Translations under genes and position numbers: made by a program
DNA from: Shewanella sp. MBTL60-007
GTDB lineage: Bacteria > Pseudomonadota > Gammaproteobacteria > Enterobacterales > Shewanellaceae
Assembly: GCF_019654915.1 (NCBI RefSeq)
Contig: NZ_BPET01000055.1
Location: 1-42,628 of the forward strand
DNA: 42,628 nucleotides
Direction of reading: 5' to 3'
In this document: positions 16,857 to 25,586 of the stretch, piece by piece
Position numbering within the stretch: position 1 is the first letter of the stretch
Layout: each line of letters opens with the position of its first letter
The notes under the pieces: generated by a model
Told to the model about the DNA's origin: nothing
Databases searched by the model: none
Seen by the model: only the letters and a program-made list of their open reading frames with translations

Positions 16857-16945
16857 AGGTAACTCCGTTTATTTTAGTTTTAAATGATTGTCACTTAGGT
16901 TGTCAGTATCGACCTTGATGCAAATCAGATTTGTGTTTATTGTCG

Positions 16946-16961
16946 GGTGATATTTATCACA
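16946..16961 (-). promoter_or_regulatory. CRP-like site upstream of hypB
   Basis: On the minus strand the sequence is TGTGATAAATATCACC, matching TGTGA-N6-TCACA at 9 of 10 positions. It overlaps the hypF stop codon and lies about 90 bases upstream of the hypB ATG, within the only sizeable gap of the operon. Function is inferred from consensus match. Confidence 0.55.
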
Positions 16962-19344
16962 CATGTTGGTTATGCATTGCATGCCACAATTGGCCAAGTG
17001 CTACGCCGGCATCGTTTATCGGCACATTTTTGCTTGATAGCAGTTGATTACCTTGTGCGGTAAGTTGTTTTTCACAGCGCTCTAGTAGATATCGGTTTTG
17101 AAATACCCCGCCGCAAAGTACGATTGGAGTCGTTAAGTGCGGTTTTGCGCTTTCGCAAACCATATCGCATAGCGCGTCCATAAAGGCTTTTGCAATAAGT
17201 GCAACACGCAAAGGAGTGAGCGGTGCCAGAGTAATTTGCTCCACAATTTGCTGTAGCAGGTCTGAGCTATTCCATTGACCGTTTGACAGCTTTATATCAA
17301 AGCAAATTGGTTGATAGTGTTCAGTGGGGCAATCACGGCTGTTGCTGTTTAGCTGTTGAAGTTCAGATTGGCTATCAAAATTATTCAGATCAGAAGCGGA
17401 GCTCAGCGAGTTGGCTGCAGTTTCAATTAAGATCCCAGCCTGTCCTTCATATTGAATCTCGTTGATCATTCCAAGCGCCACAGCTACGGCATCGAACAAT
17501 CTTCCTATTGATGAGGTTTTAATACTCGTACCTGCCTGCCAAAGCTTAACTAGGTTGCTAAACAATATTGGAGAGAGTGCCTTTAGCGCCGGAATATCAA
17601 GCTGTTTGATCTCTTCTGGTGAATATTTTTCAAGCATAATTGCAAGTAAAACCCGTACAGGTTGTTTAATCGCCTGCTCACCTCCAATAAGCGCAAAGGT
17701 ACTGAGTCTAGCTTGCCGCTGGTATTGATTGACATCACACAGCAGCAACTCTCCACCCCAAAGTGTATTGTCATCACCTAATCCAGTTCCATCAAAACTA
17801 AAACCTAGAACCGGGGTGGTAATATTATTAGCCGCCATTACGCTCAAGACATGAGCATAGTGATGTTGCACCGAAGATGTACGAGCAACGCCTTGGGATT
17901 GAGCCCAGCGACTGGTAGCGTAGTCGGGATGGCTGTCATGGACGAGGCGGTCGGCGGTAAAGCCATATAATCTTGAAAAGGTATTTAGGGTGTGGTGGAA
18001 AAACTCCTCAGCTTCAATCGACACTAGATCGCCGATATGGGGACTCAGAAACAGGTTATGATTAAAACCGAAACAGATACTGTTTTTTTGTTGGGCGCCA
18101 ACAGCAAGTATGTTTCCTTCCAGTGCCTGCTCGCTATAGAAAGAGAGTGGTGCGTACCCCCTTGCTAGACGCAGCACCTGTAGTTTGTCGTTTATTACCT
18201 GCACGACACTATCGTCACAGCCATTTAATATTGGACGGTCGTGATCGAGAATATTATCGATCACATGGGCTAGCTTGGTTTTAATTGCCTCGCTATTGGT
18301 GATGATTGGCTCACCGGAGAGGTTTGCGCTGGTCATGACCAAGGGACGCTTAATCCCATCAAGCAGGAGTTGGTGCAAAGGCGTATAAGGTAGAAAGATT
18401 CCGAGTCGGTCTATCTCTGGTGCAACGAGATGGCTAAGTGCTGGCTGGGCATTTTGAGAATCGATTTTGCGCATCAAGGTAATAGGGCGCTCAGCGCTGC
18501 TAAGGATCTGCCACTCTGCTGTGCTACCTGTAACGAGTTGCTTAGCGGTATCAATATTTTCAACCATCACAGCAAATGGTTTAGCAGGGCGATTCTTTCG
18601 CTGGCGCATCAGACTCACACTGCTATCGTTGGTCGCATCACAAACTAGATGAAATCCGCCAATGCCTTTAATGGCGAGTATTTTGCCTTTAATTAATGCC
18701 TCTATCGCATCTTCAAGGGCACTTTCTTTATTGCTGAGCAGTGTCAGGTCGGCTTGCTTGAAGCTTAATTGTGGGCCGCACTGAGGACAGCTAACGGGTT
18801 GAGCATGGTAACGCCTATCCATCGGGTCTAAATAGGCTCTCTCGCACTCTGGGCACATCTCAAAATCAGCCATGGCAGTATTGGGTCTGTCATAGGGCAG
18901 ACCATTGATCAGTGAATACCTAGGGCCGCAATTTGTACAATTGGTGAACGGGTATCGAAAGTGGCGATTGTTAATATCTGCAATATCATCAAAGCAGTCT
19001 TTACAGGTGCATTTGTCAGATGATACGGCTACAACGGCAAGACTTTCTTTTTCGCTATGTACAATACTAAACTTGTCGCAATCACTTACCACTGGTAGTG
19101 GAGTGACATCAATACTGTCAATCCGCGCGAGTGGTGGCGGCTGATCTCTAAAGGCCGCTTCAAATAAAGCCAGATCGCAAGCTTGCCCCTGAGCCTCTAT
19201 CGTGACTCCTTCACTATTATTAAGCACGTTTCCAGTTAGCTTGAGTTCATGGGCTAACCGATATACAAATGGGCGAAAACCGACACCTTGTACGATGCCG
19301 GTGATCTTTAGCTGTAAACGACACATAGTCAGGTTTTTTGTCAT
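16957..19344 (-). CDS. hypF: Carbamoyltransferase HypF
   Basis: This enzyme makes the carbamoyl group that becomes the cyanide ligand, using carbamoyl phosphate and ATP and passing it to HypE. Domains in order: acylphosphatase-like (GIVQGVGFRPFVYRLA), two zinc fingers (CKDC..CTNC and CPEC..CPQC), a YrdC-like domain, and a Kae1-like domain with HHYAH, FDGTGLGDD and a GGVFQN end. Starts are uncertain: GTG 19356, ATG 19344 or ATG 19326. None has a good ribosome-binding site, and I give the first ATG (795 residues). It begins a few bases after the HypF-like gene. Confidence 0.94.
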   Translation of the reverse strand: MTKNLTMCRLQLKITGIVQGVGFRPFVYRLAHELKLTGNVLNNSEGVTIEAQGQACDLALFEAAFRDQPPPLARIDSIDVTPLPVVSDCDKFSIVHSEKESLAVVAVSSDKCTCKDCFDDIADINNRHFRYPFTNCTNCGPRYSLINGLPYDRPNTAMADFEMCPECERAYLDPMDRRYHAQPVSCPQCGPQLSFKQADLTLLSNKESALEDAIEALIKGKILAIKGIGGFHLVCDATNDSSVSLMRQRKNRPAKPFAVMVENIDTAKQLVTGSTAEWQILSSAERPITLMRKIDSQNAQPALSHLVAPEIDRLGIFLPYTPLHQLLLDGIKRPLVMTSANLSGEPIITNSEAIKTKLAHVIDNILDHDRPILNGCDDSVVQVINDKLQVLRLARGYAPLSFYSEQALEGNILAVGAQQKNSICFGFNHNLFLSPHIGDLVSIEAEEFFHHTLNTFSRLYGFTADRLVHDSHPDYATSRWAQSQGVARTSSVQHHYAHVLSVMAANNITTPVLGFSFDGTGLGDDNTLWGGELLLCDVNQYQRQARLSTFALIGGEQAIKQPVRVLLAIMLEKYSPEEIKQLDIPALKALSPILFSNLVKLWQAGTSIKTSSIGRLFDAVAVALGMINEIQYEGQAGILIETAANSLSSASDLNNFDSQSELQQLNSNSRDCPTEHYQPICFDIKLSNGQWNSSDLLQQIVEQITLAPLTPLRVALIAKAFMDALCDMVCESAKPHLTTPIVLCGGVFQNRYLLERCEKQLTAQGNQLLSSKNVPINDAGVALGQLWHAMHNQHV

Positions 19345-19362
19345 ATATGCGGTCACAGCTAG

Positions 19363-21117
19363 TTAGCGTCTACGCTGCTTAAGGTATAAACCACCAGCGG
19401 CGATATTTAAGCCGTCAAGATCCATTTTTGGATTGGTGTTGAGGGTAAAGTTTTTACCGAGTCGCAGTGCAACTCTTTGTGCTAATACCTCATTGGCGAA
19501 GCTATCACCCGCGAGAACGACAGATTTAATGCAGATATTCTGATCTAGGTGCTCAATCCAGTTACAGAGGTAATCAGCGAAAGAGTCGTGTATACCAAAG
19601 GCAAGTTTATCGATGTTTTCCTCCTCGGCGAGCCTAAAGCTGATAATCGTACCTAATGTTTTACACCAGTTCAGGCTTCTAAAGGCTTCGCCGCGCGTTA
19701 AGGGGAAATCGACTCTAGGGGCATTAGCCCCTTTATGGCACATAGCTCGAGCGACTACGTAATCACAGAGCTCAGTCTTACTTACGTTACTTGGCTCACT
19801 TATTTTGCTGCCAGCGCCAAGGAAGATCGCGGTGATCGCTAAAAGAGACTCTATATTATCGGTCGGCGGGGGAAGCTTTAAGGATAAGAGCTTTAGGTAG
19901 TCTTCGGGATAACGTGTCTTGAATTTATCCAGTAAGTTCTTTTGAGGCGACAGTTCAAGATGATGCACTATGTCGTAGCCGTTATCCGGTAAGCTTGGAA
20001 ATTCAAAGAATAGCTCTAATTGCTGTTTACTGTCTAAGGTTACAATCTGGGTCTTATTGGAGCGACTAAAGTATAAAGCGGCTACATTTTTAGGCTTATT
20101 ATCGTTGACTATCGCGCCATGTAGAGCACAACTTGCTGCATTATCAATCGGTGCGCCTTTATTGGCTGCTGTGGGGTTAACGCTTATCTCAACTTGATTG
20201 TTTTTCCATCTTGCTTGATAACTTCCAGCCTCAGCATCATCGTGCAAAGGTTGGCGCGGCGCTTCAATCATGATCTTATGTGAAGTTGGCGGGGTTTCAA
20301 TTAGCGCCCATTTAGCGTCTAGCATGGCAATTTTGGGGTTATGGGCATTTGCTATATAGATATAATCAGTACCCTGTTGCCTAAGGATCTCGCAAATCAC
20401 TAATAATAGCCGAGAATTTGCAAAGCTAAGTTCATATAGAGGTTGCTTTAATCTTGGGTGGCTGCTGATAGGCCTTGCTCTAATAAACGGCTTTTCGATA
20501 CTAGAAAGCGCAAGTATTTGGCTATCGTTTACCGAAAAATGCGCGTGAAGATTGTTGGGGTTGCAGATCACCAACTGATGGCGGTTTTCGATTGGTTGGT
20601 TTTCAATAGGGTAGAAACTGATAACCGGGCCGGTATTGTCTTTGCCTTGAGTTAGCTGAATTGCGCCTAGAGTATCGAGCTGTTTAACGAGTGCTTTGGC
20701 ATCGGCTAAAGAAACGGCTTGCTCCGCGGCAGATATGCGAGTGTGGGCCTGACAGCAAGGGCAGTTGAATCCAATGTCACCAAAGTGTTTGGCTTGATTA
20801 TCACCAAGCAGGGGTTGGCAATGCTGACAGTACTCAAGTTCGAGGGGGGCGAGTGGGAGTAGCTTCTTATTCCCGATGGGGGATTCAATGGCTTTTATCT
20901 GAGGCTTTACTAACCAAGTTGAAATTAAGAAGTCATTAGCAATCGCGTCAGCAAGTTGTTCTAGTTGTGGTTGTTCACCTTGGGCTTCAATGTAGTAAAG
21001 GTGATCTTGCTTGCCTATGGTTACGTCATATTGTTCGTTTTGCAGGTATTGATTGCAGAGGTGCGCGTAAAATGGCACATCGCGGGTACAATTAAACTCA
21101 AATCTAATATTCTTCAT
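19363..21117 (-). CDS. Degenerate HypF-like hydrogenase accessory protein (HydE-type by position)
   Basis: A 584-residue protein that resembles HypF in domain order but not in active-site residues. Residues 1-75 are acylphosphatase-like without the VQGVGFR motif. C97-x2-C100 and C119-x2-C122 form one zinc-finger-like site, where HypF has two. A region starting LADAKALVKQL echoes the start of the YrdC part. The C-terminus (VVLAGDSFANEVLAQRVALRL, then NIAAGGLYL) parallels the end of the HypF Kae1-like domain, but HHYAH is missing. It overlaps the hyaD stop by 14 bases and precedes hypF. The order small subunit, large subunit, cytochrome, protease, this gene matches what I recall of epsilonproteobacterial hydABCDE, so HydE is a possible name. 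Its biochemical role is unknown to me. Confidence 0.72.
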   Translation of the reverse strand: MKNIRFEFNCTRDVPFYAHLCNQYLQNEQYDVTIGKQDHLYYIEAQGEQPQLEQLADAIANDFLISTWLVKPQIKAIESPIGNKKLLPLAPLELEYCQHCQPLLGDNQAKHFGDIGFNCPCCQAHTRISAAEQAVSLADAKALVKQLDTLGAIQLTQGKDNTGPVISFYPIENQPIENRHQLVICNPNNLHAHFSVNDSQILALSSIEKPFIRARPISSHPRLKQPLYELSFANSRLLLVICEILRQQGTDYIYIANAHNPKIAMLDAKWALIETPPTSHKIMIEAPRQPLHDDAEAGSYQARWKNNQVEISVNPTAANKGAPIDNAASCALHGAIVNDNKPKNVAALYFSRSNKTQIVTLDSKQQLELFFEFPSLPDNGYDIVHHLELSPQKNLLDKFKTRYPEDYLKLLSLKLPPPTDNIESLLAITAIFLGAGSKISEPSNVSKTELCDYVVARAMCHKGANAPRVDFPLTRGEAFRSLNWCKTLGTIISFRLAEEENIDKLAFGIHDSFADYLCNWIEHLDQNICIKSVVLAGDSFANEVLAQRVALRLGKNFTLNTNPKMDLDGLNIAAGGLYLKQRRR

Positions 21118-21661
21118 CTAAAGTTAAGCCACGTTTGTATGAGTCGGGAATGAGACTGTTTATATCAATGTTTGCAATACGCTGGTGAGTAAAACCTAAA
21201 GAGTCCATGTGGCTCAGTAGTGTTTTCTCCATCAAAGGCACGGCGGCCTGAATCTGTTCAGTTAATCCTAGGGTCATTGGTTCTAGAACTGTTGGGGTAA
21301 CGCCTAGAACGAATGTTTTTGGTCTATCTCCGACCATCTCCATCATTATGAGGGTTTGTAGCATTTCCACTTCATGGGCACTGCCTTGCCAGTCAATTTC
21401 GGCTGGAGCCTTGTCGAAATCAAAGAAATAGACTTCACCTGGAGCGACACCATTGGCGTTGACGGTATCAACGACGATGAGGTAGTCGTAATGACAAAGT
21501 GTAGGAATAAGACCTTGGGCAAGTGTTCCACCATCAAGCATATCAAGCTGATCTATCTGATGGTGGAAACGGTAGTTTTCTTGGATGTAATTGACGAAAT
21601 GTACGCCGATGCCCTCATCGGCGTACAGGACATTGCCAATACCAAGTAGCAATATCTTCAT
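21104..21661 (-). CDS. hyaD: Hydrogenase maturation endopeptidase HyaD/HydD
   Basis: A 185-residue protease of the HyaD/HybD/HycI family that removes the C-terminal extension of the large subunit once nickel is in place. The N-terminal pattern LLLGIGNVLYADEGIGVHF is typical. The probable nickel-sensing ligands are Glu16 (DEG), Asp65 (VVDTVN) and His96 (SAHEV). An AAAAGGA site lies before the ATG. It follows the cytochrome gene by 12 bases and its end overlaps the HypF-like gene by 14 bases. Confidence 0.95.
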   Translation of the reverse strand: MKILLLGIGNVLYADEGIGVHFVNYIQENYRFHHQIDQLDMLDGGTLAQGLIPTLCHYDYLIVVDTVNANGVAPGEVYFFDFDKAPAEIDWQGSAHEVEMLQTLIMMEMVGDRPKTFVLGVTPTVLEPMTLGLTEQIQAAVPLMEKTLLSHMDSLGFTHQRIANIDINSLIPDSYKRGLTLDEEY

Positions 21662-21673
21662 GTTTTCCTTTTA

Positions 21674-22342
21674 TTATTTTTTCTTATGGTAGTCATAACC
21701 AGAGACGATAGAGTCCACTGAGTTGTGCTTAAAGCGAATTCCTGACCAAACTGCCATATAAACGTGTATTACCACAAAGATGATAAATACCCAGGTTAGG
21801 TAGTGGTGCCAGATCCGAACCGGTGCTAATCCACCCATCAATGCAGTGATCCAGTTAGCCATAGGTGCAAGTAAGCCACCAAGACCTTCGTGATATACAT
21901 TGGCATACAAGACGAGTCCTGTAATGCAGATCAAAAGAGCAACGACAGATATTGCAAAGTAAGTCACGAACTGTAGCGGACCATACACTCCAGCTTTGTC
22001 TAAATGTCCCATCCATAGGTAAGACTTAAGCTGAGTGATCCAACTCTTAACGCTCATCACATCTTTAAAAGAACGACGTTCGATGTCACTCTTACCGAAA
22101 AAGAATAGGTAAGCCCGAACGATAGTGATTGCGACTAAAACAAATCCAAAGATCTGATGAGCTGCTCGAATATAGCCCTGTACCAATACATCCGAGTTAT
22201 CTGGCGCGACCAAGAAAGGCCACGCGATATAAAACCCGGTTATAACCAATACAAGAATGGCTAAAGCTCTTAGCCAGTGAAATATCCTTATTGCAGCACC
22301 AAAGATCAGTTCCCTTTGGTAGGGCGCAGATTGAGTTGCCAT
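21674..22342 (-). CDS. hyaC: [NiFe]-hydrogenase cytochrome b subunit
   Basis: A 222-residue membrane diheme cytochrome b of the HyaC/CybH/HydC family that takes electrons from the small subunit to quinone. Four hydrophobic segments are visible, near residues 24-44, 60-82, 122-147 and 178-200. Candidate heme ligands are His22, His62, His179/His180 and His193. AAGGGGGA precedes the ATG. Position after the large subunit is standard for group 1 enzymes. Confidence 0.93.
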   Translation of the reverse strand: MATQSAPYQRELIFGAAIRIFHWLRALAILVLVITGFYIAWPFLVAPDNSDVLVQGYIRAAHQIFGFVLVAITIVRAYLFFFGKSDIERRSFKDVMSVKSWITQLKSYLWMGHLDKAGVYGPLQFVTYFAISVVALLICITGLVLYANVYHEGLGGLLAPMANWITALMGGLAPVRIWHHYLTWVFIIFVVIHVYMAVWSGIRFKHNSVDSIVSGYDYHKKK

Positions 22343-22356
22343 GTTATCCCCCTTGA

Positions 22357-24060
22357 TTAAAATCCGTTGGGATCAATTTTAAATTCACCGAGATTCTGGC
22401 CTTTGTAATCCATCACGTGCACAGCGCACGCCATACAAGGGTCAAACGAGTGAATAATACGGATAACCTCGAGAGGCTTAGTCGGATCTTCAAGCTTTAA
22501 GCCGATGAGTGAAGCCTCATAAGGTCCCATTTGACCGTTAGCATCTACAGGACCTGCGTTCCAAGTCGTAGGTACGACGGCTTGGTAGTTCTCGACTAAG
22601 CCATTTTTAATGCGGATCCAGTGGCTGAGCATGCCGCGTGGCGCTTCAATCATGGCGTGGCCGACATATTCTTTGCTTGAGTCAATTTCAGGCTTAACGT
22701 AAGTCGCCTCATCTGATTGCATGTTAGTTAACATTGCATCGAATGTCTTAAGACCTTCTTCGGCAACGATAACGGTTTGCAACATACGTGCTGCTGTACG
22801 GCCTAGTGTGGTAAATAGCGCCTCTACAGGTAGTCCGGTCGCTTCTAGTAAGCCGTTGACAGAGTCAACTACCACTTGGTTACCACGGGCATAGCTCACG
22901 AGTAAGCTTGCTAATGGACCCACTTCAACTGGCTCACCGTTATAGCGTGGTGATTTAACCCAGGTGTATTTACCATCGCCATCGACTGTTGGTAGCTTAC
23001 CGTAAACGGTATCGCGCTCCACAAAGCCGGTGTAGTCGGGGACTGTAGTACCATCATATGGGTGCTGTGGCGCATCGGCCTTATACCAAGCGTGCGTTGC
23101 GTCTTCTGCTATCTTGTCAGGATCAAGGTCGCTCACATTGGCAAGATCGCCATTCATGATAACGCCTTGGTTAAACATGTACTGACCATCGCCAAGTAGG
23201 AAATCATCCGTGGCTAAGAAGTTCTTAACGTTAACGCCACCTAATACACTCGGCTCAGAGCCAAATGCTGCTGCGGCCATCACGATATCAGCCTTATAAG
23301 CACGAATGATAAAGTCTTGAACGATCTCATGCTTTTGTTTCCACTCTTGTAAGCGAGCAGGACTTAGCATGTCGCGTACAGAAGTGACGCCACCAACAAC
23401 GATTGATTGTGGGTGAGGTGATTTACCACCGAAGATAGCTAGCATTTCAGCGGCGACACGCTGAATTTCTAGAGCCTTAAGGTAATGAGACACGGCGATT
23501 AGGTTCTGTTCTGGCGTGAACTTATAAGTGCCATTACCCCAATATGCGTTTGCAAATGGACCTAGTTTACCTGTTTCTACTAAACCTTTTACGCGCTCTT
23601 GTACGGCACGTAGATCACCTTCGCCTGCAGCGATTGGATTGGCGGTATACTTCATCGCTTCTTGCGCGGCTAGAGCTGGATCTGCGCTTAATGCCGAAAC
23701 GACATCAACCCAATCTAAACCATGAAGGTGATAGAAGTGTACGATATGGTCATGCATATACAGCGAGGTTTGCATCAAGCTTCTAAGGTACTTAGCATTT
23801 AGCGGGATCTTTACGCCCAATGCATTCTCAACCGCTTCTGTACCACAGCGATAGTGAGAATAGGTACAGACACCACAAATACGTTGTACGATTAGGCCGA
23901 CATCCATAGGTGTACGACCCTTGAGGATCACCTCAATGCCGCGCCATAAAGTAGATGATGACCAGGCTTTCTTAATAACATTATTTTCGTCGACTTCGAC
24001 TTCAACTCGCAGATGTCCTTCGATACGAGTGATTGGATCTATGACTACACGTTTACTCAT
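22357..24060 (-). CDS. hyaB: [NiFe]-hydrogenase large subunit precursor
   Basis: A 567-residue catalytic subunit carrying the Ni-Fe(CN)2CO site. The N-terminal nickel-binding motif RICGVCTYSH and the C-terminal DPCMACAVH are intact. A 19-residue extension after His548 should be removed by HyaD. Family placement is membrane-bound group 1 uptake hydrogenase; the subgroup needs a tree. GAGGAATAATC precedes the ATG, and the gap to the small subunit gene is two bases. It should be exported folded with the small subunit through the Tat pathway, having no signal of its own. Confidence 0.97.
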   Translation of the reverse strand: MSKRVVIDPITRIEGHLRVEVEVDENNVIKKAWSSSTLWRGIEVILKGRTPMDVGLIVQRICGVCTYSHYRCGTEAVENALGVKIPLNAKYLRSLMQTSLYMHDHIVHFYHLHGLDWVDVVSALSADPALAAQEAMKYTANPIAAGEGDLRAVQERVKGLVETGKLGPFANAYWGNGTYKFTPEQNLIAVSHYLKALEIQRVAAEMLAIFGGKSPHPQSIVVGGVTSVRDMLSPARLQEWKQKHEIVQDFIIRAYKADIVMAAAAFGSEPSVLGGVNVKNFLATDDFLLGDGQYMFNQGVIMNGDLANVSDLDPDKIAEDATHAWYKADAPQHPYDGTTVPDYTGFVERDTVYGKLPTVDGDGKYTWVKSPRYNGEPVEVGPLASLLVSYARGNQVVVDSVNGLLEATGLPVEALFTTLGRTAARMLQTVIVAEEGLKTFDAMLTNMQSDEATYVKPEIDSSKEYVGHAMIEAPRGMLSHWIRIKNGLVENYQAVVPTTWNAGPVDANGQMGPYEASLIGLKLEDPTKPLEVIRIIHSFDPCMACAVHVMDYKGQNLGEFKIDPNGF

Positions 24061-24062
24061 GA

Positions 24063-25199
24063 TTATTCCTCTTCAGATTTGGCAAAAATACTGGCTACGG
24101 CGTGTGCACCAATACCGACAGCGGTTGCGCCTAAAATAACAGCGCCGACAGTGTCGCTTGTTGCATCAAGACCATGTAGTAATTGCCTTCCTAAAGGTTT
24201 TTCAAAGTCGGCCATATCATCCCAGAAGTTTGGCTCTGAGCAGCCAATACAGCCATGACCCGCAAGCACAGGCCAACTCGTATGGTGATTAAATCGTTCG
24301 GTTGGGCAGTTGTTATAGGTGTAAGGACCCTTACAACCCACTTTATAAAGACAGTAGCCGTCTTTTGCGCCTTGATCGCCAAACTCTTCAACAAATTCGC
24401 CAGCGTCAAAGCGGCCACGACGTTCACAGTTATCATGAACGCGAGCACCGTAAGCCCACTTAGGACGGTTGAACATGTCAAGGGCTGGTAACTTACCAAA
24501 CATGATGAAATACATCAGTGTACCGACAATGTTCTTTTCACTTGGTGGGCAGCCACCTAGGTTAATAACGGGTCTATCAACAACCTCGTAAACACCTTTT
24601 GCCTCAGTTGGGTTAGGTGCGGCAGCTTGGATACCACCAAAGGCGGCGCAAGTACCAACAGATATAATCGCAGCGGCGCCCGCTGCGGCTTCTTTAACGA
24701 TATGAAGTCCCGTGTGGCCTTTACAGCCAACCGTTAAAAATGCGCCATTGTTTGCAGTAGGTACGGCGCCCTCTACAGCAAGGAGGTAGTTACCTTTATA
24801 GGCTGAGAGTGCGTGCTCAAGATTTTCTTCTGCTTGCCAGCCTGCTGCGGCCATCAAAGTTTCATGGTACTCAAGAGAGACATGATTAAAGATTAAGGTA
24901 TCTAGGTTAGGTGTGTCGGTACGGATAAGTGATTCACTACAGCCTGTGCATTCGGCCATGTGTAGCCAAACTAAAGGAACTCTATCTGCAAGCTCTGCAG
25001 CTTCTGCGACCAAGGTACTAAAAGGGAGCGGTAAGGCTAGCATGGCTGTAACCGCTGCGCTCCATTTCATAAAGTCACGACGAGTAATGCCATTTTGTTC
25101 CATTTTTTGCTGTAGCGTTTCACCTGTACGCGGTTGTAGCTTGCGAAGTTGTTCCATTCGCGCCACACCTTGCTGGTAAAGGGCTTCATGTGTTTCCAT
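24063..25199 (-). CDS. hyaA: [NiFe]-hydrogenase small subunit, Tat-exported
   Basis: A 378-residue electron-transfer subunit. It has a Tat signal with the twin arginines at residues 40-41 (TRRDFMKWSA), a rather long n-region before them, and a C-terminal membrane helix (about 347-371) for docking to the cytochrome. The proximal cluster motif is CTGCSES (Cys84, Cys87); medial and distal cluster cysteines are present (VGCKGPYTYNNCP, GHGCIGCSEPNFWD). The two additional cysteines of oxygen-tolerant enzymes are absent: Gly86 in CTGC, and Gly in CAAFGG where tolerant forms have Cys. An AAGG ribosome-binding site precedes the ATG. It is the first gene of the hydrogenase operon. Confidence 0.96.
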   Translation of the reverse strand: METHEALYQQGVARMEQLRKLQPRTGETLQQKMEQNGITRRDFMKWSAAVTAMLALPLPFSTLVAEAAELADRVPLVWLHMAECTGCSESLIRTDTPNLDTLIFNHVSLEYHETLMAAAGWQAEENLEHALSAYKGNYLLAVEGAVPTANNGAFLTVGCKGHTGLHIVKEAAAGAAAIISVGTCAAFGGIQAAAPNPTEAKGVYEVVDRPVINLGGCPPSEKNIVGTLMYFIMFGKLPALDMFNRPKWAYGARVHDNCERRGRFDAGEFVEEFGDQGAKDGYCLYKVGCKGPYTYNNCPTERFNHHTSWPVLAGHGCIGCSEPNFWDDMADFEKPLGRQLLHGLDATSDTVGAVILGATAVGIGAHAVASIFAKSEEE

Positions 25200-25272
25200 G
25201 GTTAAACCTTTTTTTTGTTTATAAGGAGTGTGTTCAACGAAAACAGTCTAGGCCTCACAAAGCTGTGTATTA

Positions 25273-25286
25273 TTGATATGCGTCAA
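25273..25286 (-). promoter_or_regulatory. FNR/EtrA-like box upstream of hyaA
   Basis: TTGATATGCGTCAA on the plus strand (TTGACGCATATCAA on the gene strand) matches the anaerobox TTGAT-N4-ATCAA at 9 of 10 positions. Its centre is about 80 bases upstream of the hyaA ATG, which allows activation at about -41 from a start site near 25238. Confidence 0.65.
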
Positions 25287-25333
25287 GCTTTTGAGTTCTT
25301 TGAAAGATACTACACAGACCAGTTGTAACTCAG

Positions 25334-25347
25334 TTGAGCTAGATCAT
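25334..25347 (-). promoter_or_regulatory. Second, weaker FNR-like box
   Basis: TTGAGCTAGATCAT matches TTGAT-N4-ATCAA at 8 of 10 positions and lies 61 bases farther upstream than the first box, close to six helical turns. It is more doubtful than the first. Confidence 0.35.
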
Positions 25348-25392
25348 GAAATAGGTTTTAAGCGGGACAAAATGACCCTGAAACGCCAAGAA

Positions 25393-25408
25393 GGTGATCT
25401 CTATCACA
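25393..25408 (-). promoter_or_regulatory. CRP-like site upstream of hyaA
   Basis: On the gene strand this reads TGTGATAGAGATCACC, a 9 of 10 match to TGTGA-N6-TCACA, about 200 bases upstream of the hyaA ATG. CRP is a main regulator of anaerobic respiration in Shewanella, so the site fits, although its distance from the gene is long. Confidence 0.55.
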
Positions 25409-25586
25409 TTAAATTGATTAGCTTATTTAACAGTAGCTTAACTATGAGTTGCTTATAAATAATTAATTTAAATGGATTTTCTTAAAAACTGTTAAGTTTT
25501 AGGTTGCTTGCATGTTAACAGTGGGTCTGTTTCAGATTGAGGGGGGGGAGGAGTTAGAAGTGTATTCTTGTTTATCAACGAGCAAT

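Larger units (their letters stand above)
25200..25584. other. Hydrogenase operon control region
   Basis: This gene-free stretch lies upstream of hyaA on the minus strand and ends at the asnS terminator. It contains two FNR-like sites and one CRP-like site (listed separately) and a run of eight G at 25541-25548. A 61-codon plus-strand frame at 25273-25458 overlaps the regulator sites and looks non-coding. Confidence 0.6.

Noticed and set aside
19363..21117. The HypF-like gene as a decayed hypF pseudogene
   Set aside because: The frame is intact over 584 codons, overlaps its upstream neighbour, and keeps ordered conserved features; it is better seen as a separate functional family.
13451..24258. 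Many plus-strand frames of 60-144 codons opposite the hyp/hya genes
   Set aside because: They are antisense to well-supported genes with clear family motifs.
25273..25458. 61-codon plus-strand frame in the hydrogenase upstream region
   Set aside because: It overlaps the FNR- and CRP-like sites, has no recognisable domain or ribosome-binding site, and looks like chance.
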